A stretch of 64,000 bases of DNA, taken from Paenisporosarcina indica (GTDB lineage Bacteria > Bacillota > Bacilli > Bacillales_A > Planococcaceae). Location: contig NZ_MPTA01000005.1 in the NCBI RefSeq assembly GCF_001939075.1, positions 1-64,000 of the forward strand, written 5' to 3'. How positions within the stretch are numbered: the stretch's first letter is position 1; each line of letters opens with the position of its first letter. The notes under the pieces were generated by a model, which ran no database searches, was not told the DNA's origin, and saw only the letters and a list, made by a program, of their open reading frames with translations. Positions 36,155 through 46,106 of this stretch are shown here, in pieces. A program made the position numbers and the translations under genes.

Positions 36155-36363
36155 ATTCGTGATGTCCCCCTCATATCTTGGTTCATGCATCTATCTAGGC
36201 TATGAATTACAACCTATAATTATTAAACACTATCAAATTATTTGCAATATTTCAATATCATAATATTAGTCCTTTTCTTTTTTCGAGAGAGTGTAGGAGT
36301 TGTTTGTAGTGCATTGGGGGAAATTTATGCTCGTCATCATTAAAAAAGAGGATTCATAATAGG

Positions 36364-36392
36364 TTGACTTTTTAATATCTGTGTAATACGAT
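36364..36392 (+). promoter_or_regulatory. Promoter of the trp operon
   Basis: TTGACT (36364-36369), 17-base spacer and TACGAT (36387-36392), a reasonable vegetative promoter. It lies just upstream of the T-box leader; transcription would begin near 36399. Confidence 0.6.
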
Positions 36393-36398
36393 GGGAAC

Positions 36399-36736
36399 AA
36401 CTTTTTTGTTCGGGATACAGGCAGAAGGTGTCGGGAGCGACATCGCCGGTGAGAACACCAAGAGTTGAGTTGAGCATAGTTGAGAAAAATCTATGACAAA
36501 GATTAGTAGCACAAGCTTCGTCTTTCTAGAGAGTCAGCGGGTGGTGGAAGCTGATAGACAACTTGTTGTGAATGGCCTTTGGAGAGTTTCCCAGAATGTA
36601 AGTAAGGGAAAACGTGTGATCTACGTTACAGGTCCTAAAGTGAGAGCGAGCAATTGGCTTTTAATTTGAGGTGGCACCACGGTCATTCCGTCCTCTGTAC
36701 ATGAACTTTTTCTGTTCATGTACAGGGGACTTTTTT
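36399..36736 (+). promoter_or_regulatory. Tryptophan T-box riboswitch with terminator
   Basis: A leader of about 340 bases. Stem I features (AGAGAG followed by GGTGGTGGAAGCTGA) precede a specifier-loop region with TGG (36573-36575), the Trp codon. The T-box TGAGGTGGCACCACGG is at 36667-36682, a variant of AGGGTGGNACCGCGG. The terminator stem (36690-36706 pairing with 36714-36730) is followed by six T residues. Uncharged tRNA-Trp would favour the antiterminator and switch the operon on. The Trp identity is supported by the gene it precedes. Confidence 0.9.
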
Positions 36737-36777
36737 GTTTTCCGGAGACGATTGAGCAGAGCAGAGGAGAGATTAAG

Positions 36778-38145
36778 ATGGTACACACCAAACCATTTAA
36801 AACCGCAAGAATCACATTGAATGGTGACACCTTGTCACCCGTAGCCATTTTTAAACGCTTGCAAGGAAATCGTAAGTTTCTACTTGAAAGTTCCTTAAAA
36901 CATGAGGCATCCGGTCGCTATTCTTTTATCGGTGCAAATCCCGTAAAGGAATTTCGCGGTTTAGCGACTGAACTAGTTGAAACCTCTTTCTTAACTGGTG
37001 AAACAACTAAGTACAGTGGCAAACCCATTGAACTGTTAAAAAAGTTACTCCCCTCTGTAGTAGACATGGACGATTTTCCATTCATGGGCGGTGCGGTCGG
37101 CTATATCGGCTACGACACAATCGCACTGTACGAAAACATTGGTCTTGCTTTACCAGATGACCGAGTTATGCCTGATCTTCATTTGCTTGTTTACGAAACC
37201 ATCGTCATTTATGACCATCTAAAACAAGATGTCACGATCCTGCATACGGGAAATACCCCGAACAACATGGTAGAAATCGAGCTGCAATTAGCTATAAAGG
37301 AATGTGAAGACGTGTCTATTCAAGCATCACATCCCTTTATTTCCAATATGACGAAACAAACGTTTATCGAAAACGTAAAGCGTGCAAAAGAACAGATTGT
37401 GAATGGTGAGATTTTTCAAGTGGTTTTATCCCAACGCTTACAAACGCCCTATGAAGGAAGTCCCTTTGCTTTGTATCGCAAACTAAGAAAGGAAAATCCA
37501 TCCCCATATATGTTCTATGTTGATTTCGATGAACACGTAGTACTCGGAGCTTCTCCTGAAAGTCTGCTAAGCATTCAAGGAAATCAAGTCACCACAAATC
37601 CGATTGCTGGAACGAGAAGACGGGGCAAATCACCAGCGGAAGATGCGATGCTTGAAAAAGAATTACTTTCTGATCCAAAAGAAATTGCCGAACATCGGAT
37701 GTTAGTGGATTTAGGCAGAAATGACTTAGGTCACATTTGTGAAATTGGCAGCATTCATTTAACAAAATACATGGAGGTTGAAAAGTATCAACATGTGATG
37801 CATATCGTTTCGGAAGTGGCTGGTACGTTAAAGGCCGACCACCACCCCCTCGATGCATTAGTTGCTTGTTTACCAGCCGGCACGGTTTCTGGCGCTCCCA
37901 AAATTCGAGCGATGCAAATCATCCAGGAGCTGGAAAATGTGAAACGTGGTGTTTATGCAGGGGCGGTCGGCTATATCGGGTTTAACGGAAACATCGATAC
38001 TGCTTTAGCCATTCGAACAATCGTCGTCAAAGACCGTATGGCATATGTTCAAGCCGGGGCTGGAATTGTGTATGATTCCGTTCCGGAAGCTGAATACGAA
38101 GAAATTCTGCACAAAACGCAGTCATTGCTCGAGGTGTTGTCATGA
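36778..38145 (+). CDS. trpE: Anthranilate synthase component I
   Basis: A 455-residue chorismate-using enzyme. An N-terminal domain with the tryptophan feedback element LLESS is followed by the catalytic domain with ENPSPYMFYVDF, GRNDLGHI and AGTVSGAPKIRAM, and by AGAGIVYDSVPEAEYEE. Together with TrpG it makes anthranilate from chorismate and glutamine. The frame opens at 36718, inside the terminator, but AGAGGAGAG precedes the ATG at 36778, 42 bases past the terminator. It overlaps trpG by 4 bases. Confidence 0.96.
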   Translation: MVHTKPFKTARITLNGDTLSPVAIFKRLQGNRKFLLESSLKHEASGRYSFIGANPVKEFRGLATELVETSFLTGETTKYSGKPIELLKKLLPSVVDMDDFPFMGGAVGYIGYDTIALYENIGLALPDDRVMPDLHLLVYETIVIYDHLKQDVTILHTGNTPNNMVEIELQLAIKECEDVSIQASHPFISNMTKQTFIENVKRAKEQIVNGEIFQVVLSQRLQTPYEGSPFALYRKLRKENPSPYMFYVDFDEHVVLGASPESLLSIQGNQVTTNPIAGTRRRGKSPAEDAMLEKELLSDPKEIAEHRMLVDLGRNDLGHICEIGSIHLTKYMEVEKYQHVMHIVSEVAGTLKADHHPLDALVACLPAGTVSGAPKIRAMQIIQELENVKRGVYAGAVGYIGFNGNIDTALAIRTIVVKDRMAYVQAGAGIVYDSVPEAEYEEILHKTQSLLEVLS

Positions 38146-38708
38146 TCTTACTACTGGATCACTACGATTCTTTTACCTATAACTTGTATCAAAGTCTTTC
38201 CATCCTTGGACAAGACGTTGAAGTTGTTCGTTACGATAAAATATCGATTGAAGAAATTTGCCAGATGAATCCAACAGCCATTGTATTATCACCCGGACCT
38301 GGCTCACCTCATGATAAAGAAAATTCTTTATCTATCATTCAAGAGTTTCATCAAACAGTTCCGATGTTGGGTGTTTGTTTGGGACATCAGCTTCTGGGTG
38401 TGGCGTTTGGTGGAAAGATGGAACGAGCGTCACTTGTGATGCATGGGAAGGTTTCTGCTGTTCGTCATACACATGCAGGGATGTTTGCTTACTTGCCACA
38501 ACCTATAGCGGTTATGCGCTATCACTCGCTCGTGCTAGCGGAACTGCCATTATGTTTCGAACCTACTGCCATCTCAATGGACGATCAAAGCATTATGGCA
38601 ATGCAACATATCGAATACCCGCTTTATGGCGTGCAATTTCATCCGGAATCCATAGGGACGCCGAATGGAGACAAAATTTTGCAAGCATTTTTGACAGATA
38701 TAGCTTAG
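38142..38708 (+). CDS. trpG: Anthranilate synthase component II (glutamine amidotransferase)
   Basis: A 188-residue class I amidotransferase: LLLDHYDSFTYNLYQ start, oxyanion loop LSPGPGSP, nucleophile Cys in GVCLGHQLLG and the His/Glu pair in VQFHPESIGT. The same protein may also serve aminodeoxychorismate synthase, but its place inside trp shows the main role. In B. subtilis this subunit is in the folate operon instead, so the arrangement here resembles B. cereus-like and Planococcaceae-like operons. Confidence 0.95.
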   Translation: MILLLDHYDSFTYNLYQSLSILGQDVEVVRYDKISIEEICQMNPTAIVLSPGPGSPHDKENSLSIIQEFHQTVPMLGVCLGHQLLGVAFGGKMERASLVMHGKVSAVRHTHAGMFAYLPQPIAVMRYHSLVLAELPLCFEPTAISMDDQSIMAMQHIEYPLYGVQFHPESIGTPNGDKILQAFLTDIA

Positions 38709-38748
38709 CCAGAGGAATTTCAGACAGACTTAGTTGAGGAGAGATGAG

Positions 38749-39780
38749 ATGAGAAAATTTACAGAGAGTGTTCGTGCAGGAATTTCATTGACGTACCAAG
38801 AGATGAGAGAAGCAACGAACATGATGTTTTCAGATGAGATTACAGAAGTAGACATTGCCTACTTCTTAACTGCCCTATCGATGAAAGGCGAAACAACAGA
38901 AGAAATTACCGCTTTAGTAGAAGTTCTTAGGGAACATGCAATTAAAATTCCATTGTCCACCCCCGTCGTCTTTGATAATTGCGGGACCGGTGGAGATGGT
39001 TCACACAGTTTTAACATCAGTACCACTGCTTCTTTTGTATTGGCAGGTGCTGGATTGAAGATAGTTAAAAACGGGAACCGAGGGATCTCCAGTCGAACAG
39101 GAAGTTCTGATGTTCTGGAAGAGCTCGGAATCGCATTAGATTTTCAACCTGACGAAGTAGACGAAATGCTCGGGCAAACAAATATCGCCTTTTTATTTGC
39201 ACCACATGTCCATCCCAAAATGAAACGAATTCAAGGCGTTCGAAAATCGTTAGGAACACCAACCATTTTCAATATGATCGGTCCTTTAACAAACCCTGCA
39301 CCCTTAACCACGCAATTGATTGGGGTATATCGACAAGACAAACTCATGAACTTAGCAGCGGTCTTACACCGCTTAGGTCGAAAACGGGCAGTCGTTTTAA
39401 CTGGAGCTGGCGGGATGGATGAAGCATCTCTGGCAGGAGAAAACCACCTCGTGCTTATGAATCGGGGTGAATGTATTCCATTTACATTAGATGCTCAAGA
39501 CGTGGGTTTATCTTCCGCCCCCTTAGACGCTATTCGTGGAGGGGATGCCAAAGTAAATGCCGACATACTAAAAAGCGTTTTACGAGGAGAAGCTTCTCCT
39601 TACTTAGATACAGTCTTATTAAATGCAGGCATCGGATTATTTACCGCAGGCATGACATCCACCATTCAGCAAGGTGTACATTTATCTCGAAAAAGTATTG
39701 AGAGCGGTCAAGCTCTGCATGTTTTGGAATCGGTTGTTACCTATAGTCAAAACCGAAAACAACTGGAGGGCACGCTATGA
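38749..39780 (+). CDS. trpD: Anthranilate phosphoribosyltransferase
   Basis: A 343-residue enzyme joining anthranilate to PRPP. Motifs: CGTGGDGSHSFNIST (PRPP loop), KNGNRGISSRTGSSDVLE and GAGGMDEASL. A TTG at 38734 starts the frame, but it forms part of the TTGAGGAGAG site; the ATG at 38749 is 8 bases beyond. It overlaps trpC by 4 bases. Confidence 0.95.
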   Translation: MRKFTESVRAGISLTYQEMREATNMMFSDEITEVDIAYFLTALSMKGETTEEITALVEVLREHAIKIPLSTPVVFDNCGTGGDGSHSFNISTTASFVLAGAGLKIVKNGNRGISSRTGSSDVLEELGIALDFQPDEVDEMLGQTNIAFLFAPHVHPKMKRIQGVRKSLGTPTIFNMIGPLTNPAPLTTQLIGVYRQDKLMNLAAVLHRLGRKRAVVLTGAGGMDEASLAGENHLVLMNRGECIPFTLDAQDVGLSSAPLDAIRGGDAKVNADILKSVLRGEASPYLDTVLLNAGIGLFTAGMTSTIQQGVHLSRKSIESGQALHVLESVVTYSQNRKQLEGTL

Positions 39781-40568
39781 CAATTTTATCGGAAATTTTA
39801 CAGGTGAAAAAACGGGAAGTTGCCGATTTACTAAGTCAGCCAACTCCCTATACATCAACATTAACAGCCATTGATAAACCTTCCTTATTTGAGCGCTTGA
39901 CTAACGCGAAGCATTTACATGTCATTGCTGAAATCAAGCGGGCTTCCCCTTCGAAAGGGGTAATTGAAGGAAATATCAACCCAATCCATCAAGCATTGGC
40001 TTATGAACAGGCTGGGGCTGCTGCCATATCCGTTTTAACCGATCAACAATTTTTCAATGGAACCATGCAAGATTTACAGGCTGTATCAGCCATAGTCAAT
40101 CTTCCCGTTCTATGTAAGGATTTTATGATTCATCAAGCACAAATTGATCGTGCCAAGGAATATGGTGCATCCATTATTTTATTGATTGTCGCTGCAATGG
40201 ATCAAGAAACCTTACAACAATTATTTGACTATGCCACCTGTCTAGATTTGGAGGTCTTGGTTGAAGTCCATGACGTGGATGAATTGCAACGTGCCTTATC
40301 AATCGGTGCCCAACTCATTGGGGTCAATAACCGGAACTTAAAAACCTTTACCGTTGATTTAACCAAAACCGAAGAAATTGCCGCACACTTCCCTTTTCAT
40401 GAAAAACGAGTATTAATCAGTGAAAGTGGAATTGTTAGCACGTCAGATGCTTCATTTGTCGCACAGTTTGGCGCAAGTGCCATTCTTGTTGGAGAAACAT
40501 TGATGCGAAGTGAACATGTGGAGGAAACATTGAGTTCATTACATGTGAAACGCGGTGAAATGCGATGA
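39777..40568 (+). CDS. trpC: Indole-3-glycerol-phosphate synthase
   Basis: A 263-residue TIM-barrel protein. EIKRASPSKG holds the phosphate-binding and catalytic Lys, followed by VLCKDFMIHQAQI, VEVHDVDEL, GVNNRNLKTF and SESGIVSTSDA, all canonical. It closes the indole ring of carboxyphenylaminodeoxyribulose phosphate. ATG overlaps the trpD stop, and its end overlaps trpF by 4 bases. Confidence 0.95.
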   Translation: MTILSEILQVKKREVADLLSQPTPYTSTLTAIDKPSLFERLTNAKHLHVIAEIKRASPSKGVIEGNINPIHQALAYEQAGAAAISVLTDQQFFNGTMQDLQAVSAIVNLPVLCKDFMIHQAQIDRAKEYGASIILLIVAAMDQETLQQLFDYATCLDLEVLVEVHDVDELQRALSIGAQLIGVNNRNLKTFTVDLTKTEEIAAHFPFHEKRVLISESGIVSTSDASFVAQFGASAILVGETLMRSEHVEETLSSLHVKRGEMR

Positions 40569-41179
40569 CCAAAGTTAAAATTTGTGGGTTGATGGAACGT
40601 GAACACGTACTGAATGCCATCGAATCAGGTGCTGATGCGATCGGTTTTGTCTTTGCGAATAGCAGACGTCAAGTAACTGTTGAACAAGCAAAGGCACTAG
40701 CCACAGCCGTTCCAAATGGAATTTTGAAAATTGGTGTCTTTGTTAACGAAACCCGTGAAGAAGTCGAACGCATTGCAAGAGAAGTTCCTCTTGATATGGT
40801 TCAGCTCCATGGTGATGAGAATCAGGATTATGTGCGTGGTATTTCCCTTCCCACAATCAAAGCCCTGTCGATTACGAATGAAGAAGATGTGCAAAAGGCA
40901 TCAACATATGAAGTCGATTACTATTTATTCGATGCACCCGGTGATGAGTTTCGTGGTGGTTCTGGAAACTCTTTTGACTGGAGCTTGCTACAAAAGGTAA
41001 ATATCCCTATTAACAAAGTGATTCTTGCGGGTGGACTGAATGTGAACAATATAAGTGAAGCAATTCATATCGTAAAGCCCTATATGGTTGATGTATCAAG
41101 CGGAGTTGAGACAGAGAATAGAAAAGATGCAGGTAAAATTCGGGCATTTATAAATACAGTTCGAGAAGAGGAGAGATAA
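40565..41179 (+). CDS. trpF: Phosphoribosylanthranilate isomerase
   Basis: A 204-residue TIM-barrel isomerase with KICGL (catalytic Cys), [35 protein letters not shown] (catalytic Asp) and [14 protein letters not shown]. It performs the Amadori step between TrpD and TrpC. ATG overlaps trpC by 4 bases, and trpB follows after 2 bases. Confidence 0.95.
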   Translation: MTKVKICGLMEREHVLNAIESGADAIGFVFANSRRQVTVEQAKALATAVPNGILKIGVFVNETREEVERIAREVPLDMVQLHGDENQDYVRGISLPTIKALSITNEEDVQKASTYEVDYYLFDAPGDEFRGGSGNSFDWSLLQKVNIPINKVILAGGLNVNNISEAIHIVKPYMVDVSSGVETENRKDAGKIRAFINTVREEER

Positions 41180-41181
41180 GC

Positions 41182-42390
41182 ATGGTCACAACCTACAACC
41201 AACCAAACCTAACAGGTCATTACGGTCGATTTGGTGGACGCTTTGTTCCTGAGACTTTGATGCAGGCTGTTATTGAATTAGAAGAAGCATATGAATTAGC
41301 GATTAAGGACCAAGAGTTCCAACAAGAATTTCGTTATTACTTGAAAGATTATGTCGGACGTGAAAACCCCCTTTACTTTGCGGAACGCCTAACGAAAAAA
41401 ATGGGTGGTGCAAAAATCTATTTAAAGCGTGAAGATCTCAATCACACTGGTGCACACAAAATTAACAATACAATCGGGCAAGCGTTACTGGCAGTTCGTA
41501 TGGGCAAAAGAAAAATCGTTGCCGAAACAGGTGCAGGTCAACATGGAGTTGCAACCGCAACCGTTTGTGCATTATTTGACTTAGAATGCGTGGTCTTCAT
41601 GGGCGAAGAAGATGTTCGCCGTCAGCAGCTAAATGTGTTCAGAATGGAATTACTAGGTGCTAAAGTCGTCAGCGTGAAGCAAGGCAGCGGAACGTTGAAA
41701 GATGCGGTCAATGAAGCACTGCGATACTGGGTGACGCATGTGGAAGATACCCACTATATTATGGGATCCGTTTTGGGACCTCATCCATTCCCGAAGATTG
41801 TCCGAGATTTCCAACGTGTCATTGGAGATGAAACCCGTAAGCAAATCGTTGAAAAAGAAGGTCGCCTGCCTGATGCCATTGTTGCCTGTATTGGTGGTGG
41901 TAGTAATGCGATGGGCATGTTCTATCCATTTATTGAAGACACAGGTGTAAAACTATACGGAGTTGAAGCAGCCGGTGCTGGCCTGGAAACAGACAAACAT
42001 GCCGCTACTTTGACGAAAGGTTCTGTTGGTGTGTTGCATGGTGCCATGATGTATTTATTACAGGACGAAGCGGGACAAATTCAAGAAGCTCATTCCATCT
42101 CGGCAGGACTCGATTATCCCGGGATTGGACCAGAGCATAGTTATTTACACGAAAACGGCCGTGTGACCTATACATCTGTTACGGATGACCAAGCGTTGGC
42201 GGGTGTTCAATTACTCGCTCGTACCGAAGGAATTCTTCCTGCACTTGAATCCGCACATGCAATTTATTACGCAAGCGAACTTGCAGCAAGTATGAATGAA
42301 GAAGAAATCGTCGTCATTTGTTTATCAGGTCGCGGCGATAAAGATGTGGTCACTGTGCGAGATGCTCTTGGAGGTGTGGCAAATGACTAA
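41182..42390 (+). CDS. trpB: Tryptophan synthase beta chain
   Basis: A 402-residue PLP enzyme. The PLP lysine is in [21 protein letters not shown] is the loop over the cofactor, and the phosphate-binding [10 protein letters not shown] and C-terminal CLSGRGDKD are all intact. It condenses indole and serine. GAGGAGAG precedes the ATG; it overlaps trpA by 8 bases, coupling the two subunits. Confidence 0.96.
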   Translation: MVTTYNQPNLTGHYGRFGGRFVPETLMQAVIELEEAYELAIKDQEFQQEFRYYLKDYVGRENPLYFAERLTKKMGGAKIYLKREDLNHTGAHKINNTIGQALLAVRMGKRKIVAETGAGQHGVATATVCALFDLECVVFMGEEDVRRQQLNVFRMELLGAKVVSVKQGSGTLKDAVNEALRYWVTHVEDTHYIMGSVLGPHPFPKIVRDFQRVIGDETRKQIVEKEGRLPDAIVACIGGGSNAMGMFYPFIEDTGVKLYGVEAAGAGLETDKHAATLTKGSVGVLHGAMMYLLQDEAGQIQEAHSISAGLDYPGIGPEHSYLHENGRVTYTSVTDDQALAGVQLLARTEGILPALESAHAIYYASELAASMNEEEIVVICLSGRGDKDVVTVRDALGGVAND

Positions 42391-43174
42391 AGGCAAATTA
42401 CAAACGGCCATTGAATTGCAAGTGGCATCAGGAGGAAGAGCTTTTATTCCGTATATTATGGCAGGCGACGGCGGGTTGGCAAAACTACGACAACAACTCT
42501 TTTTTCTTCAGGAATCTGGTGCCACTGCGGTTGAGCTCGGTATTCCTTTCTCAGATCCAGTTGCAGATGGACCGACCATTCAAGAAGCCGGCAAACGTGC
42601 CTTGGCAGCAGGTGTGACATTGCAAGGAGTGATAGAAGAAATTGGTCGCTTGCGTGAAGAAGTGATGATTCCAATTGTTTTAATGACGTATTTGAACCCT
42701 GTGTTTCGATATGGAATTGAACAGTTTGCCAAGGATTGTGCAGACGTGGGTGTAAGTGGCGTCATTATCCCTGACTTGTCGCTTGAAGAAAGTGCTATCT
42801 TGCACAGCGATTTGCGGAAAAATGATGTCCCATTAATCCAACTAGTCAGTTTGACGAGCCCGCAAGAACGCATAGAACGGATTGCGAAAGCGTCGGAAGG
42901 TTTCTTATATGCGGTAACTGTGACCGGTATAACAGGTGCGCGCAAGGAATTCGCAACCAATGTCGGAACGCACTTAGCGAAATTAAAAGAAGTGAGTTCC
43001 GTTCCGGTAATGGCTGGATTCGGCATCTCTACTCCTGAGCAAGTCCGTGAAATGATCAATTTGGCAGATGGAGTAATTGTAGGAAGTCGAATTGTTGATG
43101 CCTTGCATGCGGGGGATTTTGAAATGATTAAAAATTTAATCGGGGCTTCGAAAACAGTTGATACTGTGAAGTAA
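42383..43174 (+). CDS. trpA: Tryptophan synthase alpha chain
   Basis: A 263-residue TIM-barrel subunit. [27 protein letters not shown] (catalytic Glu and Asp) and [11 protein letters not shown] (phosphate site), [10 protein letters not shown] follow the family order. It cleaves indole-3-glycerol phosphate and passes indole to TrpB. The frame is open to 42296 within trpB, but the ATG at 42383 follows GGAGG and gives the normal length. It is the last trp gene, followed by two terminators. Confidence 0.95.
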   Translation: MTKGKLQTAIELQVASGGRAFIPYIMAGDGGLAKLRQQLFFLQESGATAVELGIPFSDPVADGPTIQEAGKRALAAGVTLQGVIEEIGRLREEVMIPIVLMTYLNPVFRYGIEQFAKDCADVGVSGVIIPDLSLEESAILHSDLRKNDVPLIQLVSLTSPQERIERIAKASEGFLYAVTVTGITGARKEFATNVGTHLAKLKEVSSVPVMAGFGISTPEQVREMINLADGVIVGSRIVDALHAGDFEMIKNLIGASKTVDTVK

Positions 43175-43181
43175 GTTTGGG

Positions 43182-43212
43182 ATAACTTGTGTGTATGCAC
43201 AAGTTATTTTTT
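43182..43212 (+). terminator. Terminator of the trp operon
   Basis: ATAACTTGTG and CACAAGTTAT are perfect 10-base arms with a 6-base loop, followed by a T run. Eight bases beyond the trpA stop. Confidence 0.92.
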
Positions 43213-43222
43213 GAGTTAGTGG

Positions 43223-43266
43223 AGCGTCTCAATAACTAGTAGATTTGGTTAATGAGACGCTTTTTG
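43223..43266 (+). terminator. Second terminator after trp
   Basis: AGCGTCTCA and TGAGACGCT are perfect arms with a loop of about 20 bases and TTTT after them. A back-up stop for the trp operon. Confidence 0.7.
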
Positions 43267-43290
43267 AGTGCTAAGTTGGCTTGTGAAAAA

Positions 43291-43372
43291 TTTATCAATC
43301 AGATTGGAAGATTGATGAATCGACTGGGAATTTATCAATCAAACTAAACGTTTTATCAATCAAAACCATCTC
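43291..43372. repeat. Four-copy phased array, core TTTATCAATCA
   Basis: TTTATCAATCA starts at 43291, 43331 and 43352, with a degenerate TTGATGAATCG at 43312. Spacings are 21, 19 and 21. Variable DNA of about 10 bases lies between the cores. It sits between the trp terminators and the gene at 43383 and is non-coding. It shares architecture, not sequence, with the arrays at 25381 and 56193. Confidence 0.7.
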
Positions 43373-43382
43373 ACTCAAAATC

Positions 43383-44369
43383 TCATGAAGAACCGTCACT
43401 ACCACTACTAGCGGCAATGGCTGCATTGGTTGCAACCATTGTAGAAATCATGGCGGCTTGTTGAGCTTGCATAAGCATTTCGATTGTGGTGGCTAAACTC
43501 ACTGCACTTGTTTCGTTTTGTTCAATTAAATGTTTCGTTTCCAGCTGCACAGCCAGAGGTAATATCATATCTTTATACCAACCGAAGAGTTTCATTCCTT
43601 GCAACTCTCGATACGTATCAATGACGTGCTGAATGTCACTGTCTTTATTACTTAACACCGCTAAAAACCCGATCATTACATAGTGAGTCATTTTTACTTT
43701 TACGCCTGAGTTTTTAAGTTGATCACGTATATGAACTGCTTTGGAAACCATTGACGCATCATATTTTGGGCTAGTGTACGTCAATATTTGAGACATCCAT
43801 TGTAATTCATTCCCCATATAAAACCCTTGCGGACGCAATTCCGCGTAATAGCGGTTCATTGTAGTTGCTCGCTCTTGTGGGTCCCCTTCTAATTTCCCCA
43901 ACATCACCGCGTATGGATAATCATCCGCTTGTGTCAAAAAGGGGTGATGCGATTTCATTGCGTCGTATAAACTTTTTGCTCGCTTCGCTTCTTCAACTTG
44001 TTGATTAGGATGTGATGACAAAAGAATTGCTGATAGATAGGAATAGGAATTCGATTTAAATCCAACCGACTTTAAGGATTCTTGTTTACTTAATAGTTCT
44101 TCGACCGCCACTGATGCATCTTTGTGATTACTTTGTAAAAAAGCGGCCATCATATAGTGAATATGTGATCGAAGTGGTGAAAACCATCCAGCTTTTTTCT
44201 TAATGGCATCTGAAGTTTCCAATAGAAGTTTTCCGTTAACCGATTTACCTGTTGTCACATAGTAACTTGCAATTGATAATGAAATTTTTTTATCCACCGA
44301 CCAACCAACTGCTGATTTTACTTGTTCAAAAGTTGTTTGTAAATCATGTTTGATCTGTTCCATCGTCAT
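43383..44369 (-). CDS. DUF4003-family protein
   Basis: A 328-residue mostly helical soluble protein. Repeated features such as RSHIHYMMAAFLQ, SYSYLSAILLSS and VKMTHYVMIGFLAVLSN suggest helical hairpin repeats, and the C-terminus is a low-complexity Ala/Ser/Met tail (MVATNAAIAASSGSDGSS). This is the pattern of DUF4003 proteins of Bacillales, function unknown. AAGGAGAG lies 10 bases before the ATG at 44369. It is 39 bases downstream of the kinase-like gene and could be co-transcribed. Confidence 0.75.
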   Translation of the reverse strand: MTMEQIKHDLQTTFEQVKSAVGWSVDKKISLSIASYYVTTGKSVNGKLLLETSDAIKKKAGWFSPLRSHIHYMMAAFLQSNHKDASVAVEELLSKQESLKSVGFKSNSYSYLSAILLSSHPNQQVEEAKRAKSLYDAMKSHHPFLTQADDYPYAVMLGKLEGDPQERATTMNRYYAELRPQGFYMGNELQWMSQILTYTSPKYDASMVSKAVHIRDQLKNSGVKVKMTHYVMIGFLAVLSNKDSDIQHVIDTYRELQGMKLFGWYKDMILPLAVQLETKHLIEQNETSAVSLATTIEMLMQAQQAAMISTMVATNAAIAASSGSDGSS

Positions 44370-44408
44370 ATCATCCACTCTCCTTCCCTTCTTTACGATG
44401 GAAACTCA

Positions 44409-45407
44409 TTAAAGGTTTCGTTCTGCAAAATCTCTTAATTCCTGTTCATATGGAATTTTATTGGCACGTAAGCTGTTCTCCAACTCCACTATTTTCTCTG
44501 TCTGCCATTCTGCTAAGTCGGCTGTAACCCATGATTTATTGAACAACACATACAAAAACAATTCTCTCAATTGGAGAAATAACCCGATTTGGATCAAGTC
44601 ATCTTTAGTAAGTGGTTTTACACTTCTGTAGCCGCTAAAGAAATGTTTTAGAAATTCTTGCTTGAAATCGGACCACTGTGGATGGAAGGAGCAACCAGTC
44701 CATAGTGCATGGTAGATGGAAGTTGCAAGATCTTGAACATAATAATTGTAGGCACAATCATCAAAATCAAAAAGAATCAATTGATTGGATGATGTCACGA
44801 AAAAATTCCCTTGATGTAAATCATGATGAATCAGACCGAAATTATGTTTGGTTCTCGGATATGAAGTCAATTTAACAAGTAAGTTTTCATAGATATCTTT
44901 TACCCATTTTTCACTTTCAGTTAACAGTGAAGGAATGGGATTAACTTCTCCTACTCTATCTTCCAACCAATTAGGCCGCTGTATCATTATCTTCGAATCT
45001 TCGTTTATTTGATGAATTTGAGCGATGGTCTTTCCCCATTCGTAAAAAAACGGAGCATTCCATTGAGTTAAATTAGCCACATTGATTTGCTTGTCATCAA
45101 TGAATTGAAAAACCGTTAGCCAGAACCTTTCATTGTCTATCTTGAGCGTGGATATTCTTTCTTCTTTAATGGTTATGATTTCTGGTGTTTTGATTTGGTT
45201 TAATTTCACACTATTAATAAACGCAAGTTCGGCCTCAATATGTGCTATCGATCTTTTTTGAATGGGCGTTAAGCGTGCAATGTATCGACGATTCTCCATT
45301 TGAAAGCTAAACACATGATTTTGAAAACCACCTTCTAGTTTAACGACTTCCGAAATTTCAGATTCGCTTAGAATACTTAATTTGGTTGTGAGTTCTAGAA
45401 TATTCAT
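44409..45407 (-). CDS. Aminoglycoside-phosphotransferase-fold kinase
   Basis: A 332-residue APH/ChoK-like kinase. The N-lobe has LEGGFQNHVFSF (nucleotide loop) and the C-lobe has IHHDLHQGNF (catalytic Asp) and LFDFDDC (metal Asp). Such kinases phosphorylate small amines, homoserine, choline-like or fructosamine substrates as often as antibiotics; the substrate cannot be read from sequence. Weak ribosome binding site (AAAGGGA) before the ATG at 45407. Confidence 0.83.
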   Translation of the reverse strand: MNILELTTKLSILSESEISEVVKLEGGFQNHVFSFQMENRRYIARLTPIQKRSIAHIEAELAFINSVKLNQIKTPEIITIKEERISTLKIDNERFWLTVFQFIDDKQINVANLTQWNAPFFYEWGKTIAQIHQINEDSKIMIQRPNWLEDRVGEVNPIPSLLTESEKWVKDIYENLLVKLTSYPRTKHNFGLIHHDLHQGNFFVTSSNQLILFDFDDCAYNYYVQDLATSIYHALWTGCSFHPQWSDFKQEFLKHFFSGYRSVKPLTKDDLIQIGLFLQLRELFLYVLFNKSWVTADLAEWQTEKIVELENSLRANKIPYEQELRDFAERNL

Positions 45408-45562
45408 TTTAGTCCCTTTCTGTTGCCTTTATGTATATCTACATCGTAAATCGAATGCGGAATGTTTTCAAAGACTTACAACTTCAATCAAAACATATTC
45501 CCGATTAATTTGACCGTTTTAGGGTAAACCAATACTAATACATTTACGAAAGGATGTTACAC

Positions 45563-46054
45563 ATGACACTGAATAAAACCTCAATAATCTCAAGTTTAAT
45601 GCTTTCCTCAGTATTGTTACTAGGTGCTTGTCAAAGCGATAGTGAGTCCACTGTGGATACGACAAACAATGATACAAGTAACGATATCAAAGATAATAAA
45701 ACTGGTGAAAACCCCGCTAAATTGCCTGGAGGAGAGTATGAATTCACGAAATTTGAATTAGAAGTCGATTATCCCGATCAAGCAGAAGCACTTGATGTGA
45801 ACTATGAAGAAGAAAAAGACTCAACCGATGCGGAATATAAAAGCGTGGCAGAAAAAATTGATGTGAAAAGTGATGATGCAATGGACCAATTGAGACCACT
45901 ATTGCAAAAACTTAAGCTGAAAGAAGACATGACAGATGAAGAAATCATTACCCGTGTCACTGAAACGTTTAATATCGAAGACAATTACACATCCATTGAA
46001 GTAGATGTTACCTTCACAAATAAGGACGCAAGAGAAATAAATGTGAAACAATAA
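45563..46054 (+). CDS. YusW-like lipoprotein
   Basis: About 163 residues: signal ending in LGAC (lipid Cys), a low-complexity Asp/Asn/Thr linker, then a YusW-like domain with YEFTKFELEVDYPDQAEALD and a terminal FNIEDNYTSIEVDVTF. YusW proteins are secreted, with function unknown. AAAGGA lies 9 bases before the ATG at 45563; the ATG at 45554 is inside that site. Monocistronic. Confidence 0.8.
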   Translation: MTLNKTSIISSLMLSSVLLLGACQSDSESTVDTTNNDTSNDIKDNKTGENPAKLPGGEYEFTKFELEVDYPDQAEALDVNYEEEKDSTDAEYKSVAEKIDVKSDDAMDQLRPLLQKLKLKEDMTDEEIITRVTETFNIEDNYTSIEVDVTFTNKDAREINVKQ

Positions 46055-46106
46055 TAGGTTGTAAAACTAAAGTGAACACTGAAAAGACCGTCATTATATA
46101 GATCCT

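Noticed and set aside
36718-36777. Upstream start for trpE inside the T-box terminator
   Set aside because: The ATG at 36778 has AGAGGAGAG and gives the normal TrpE start; the earlier one lies in the terminator stem.
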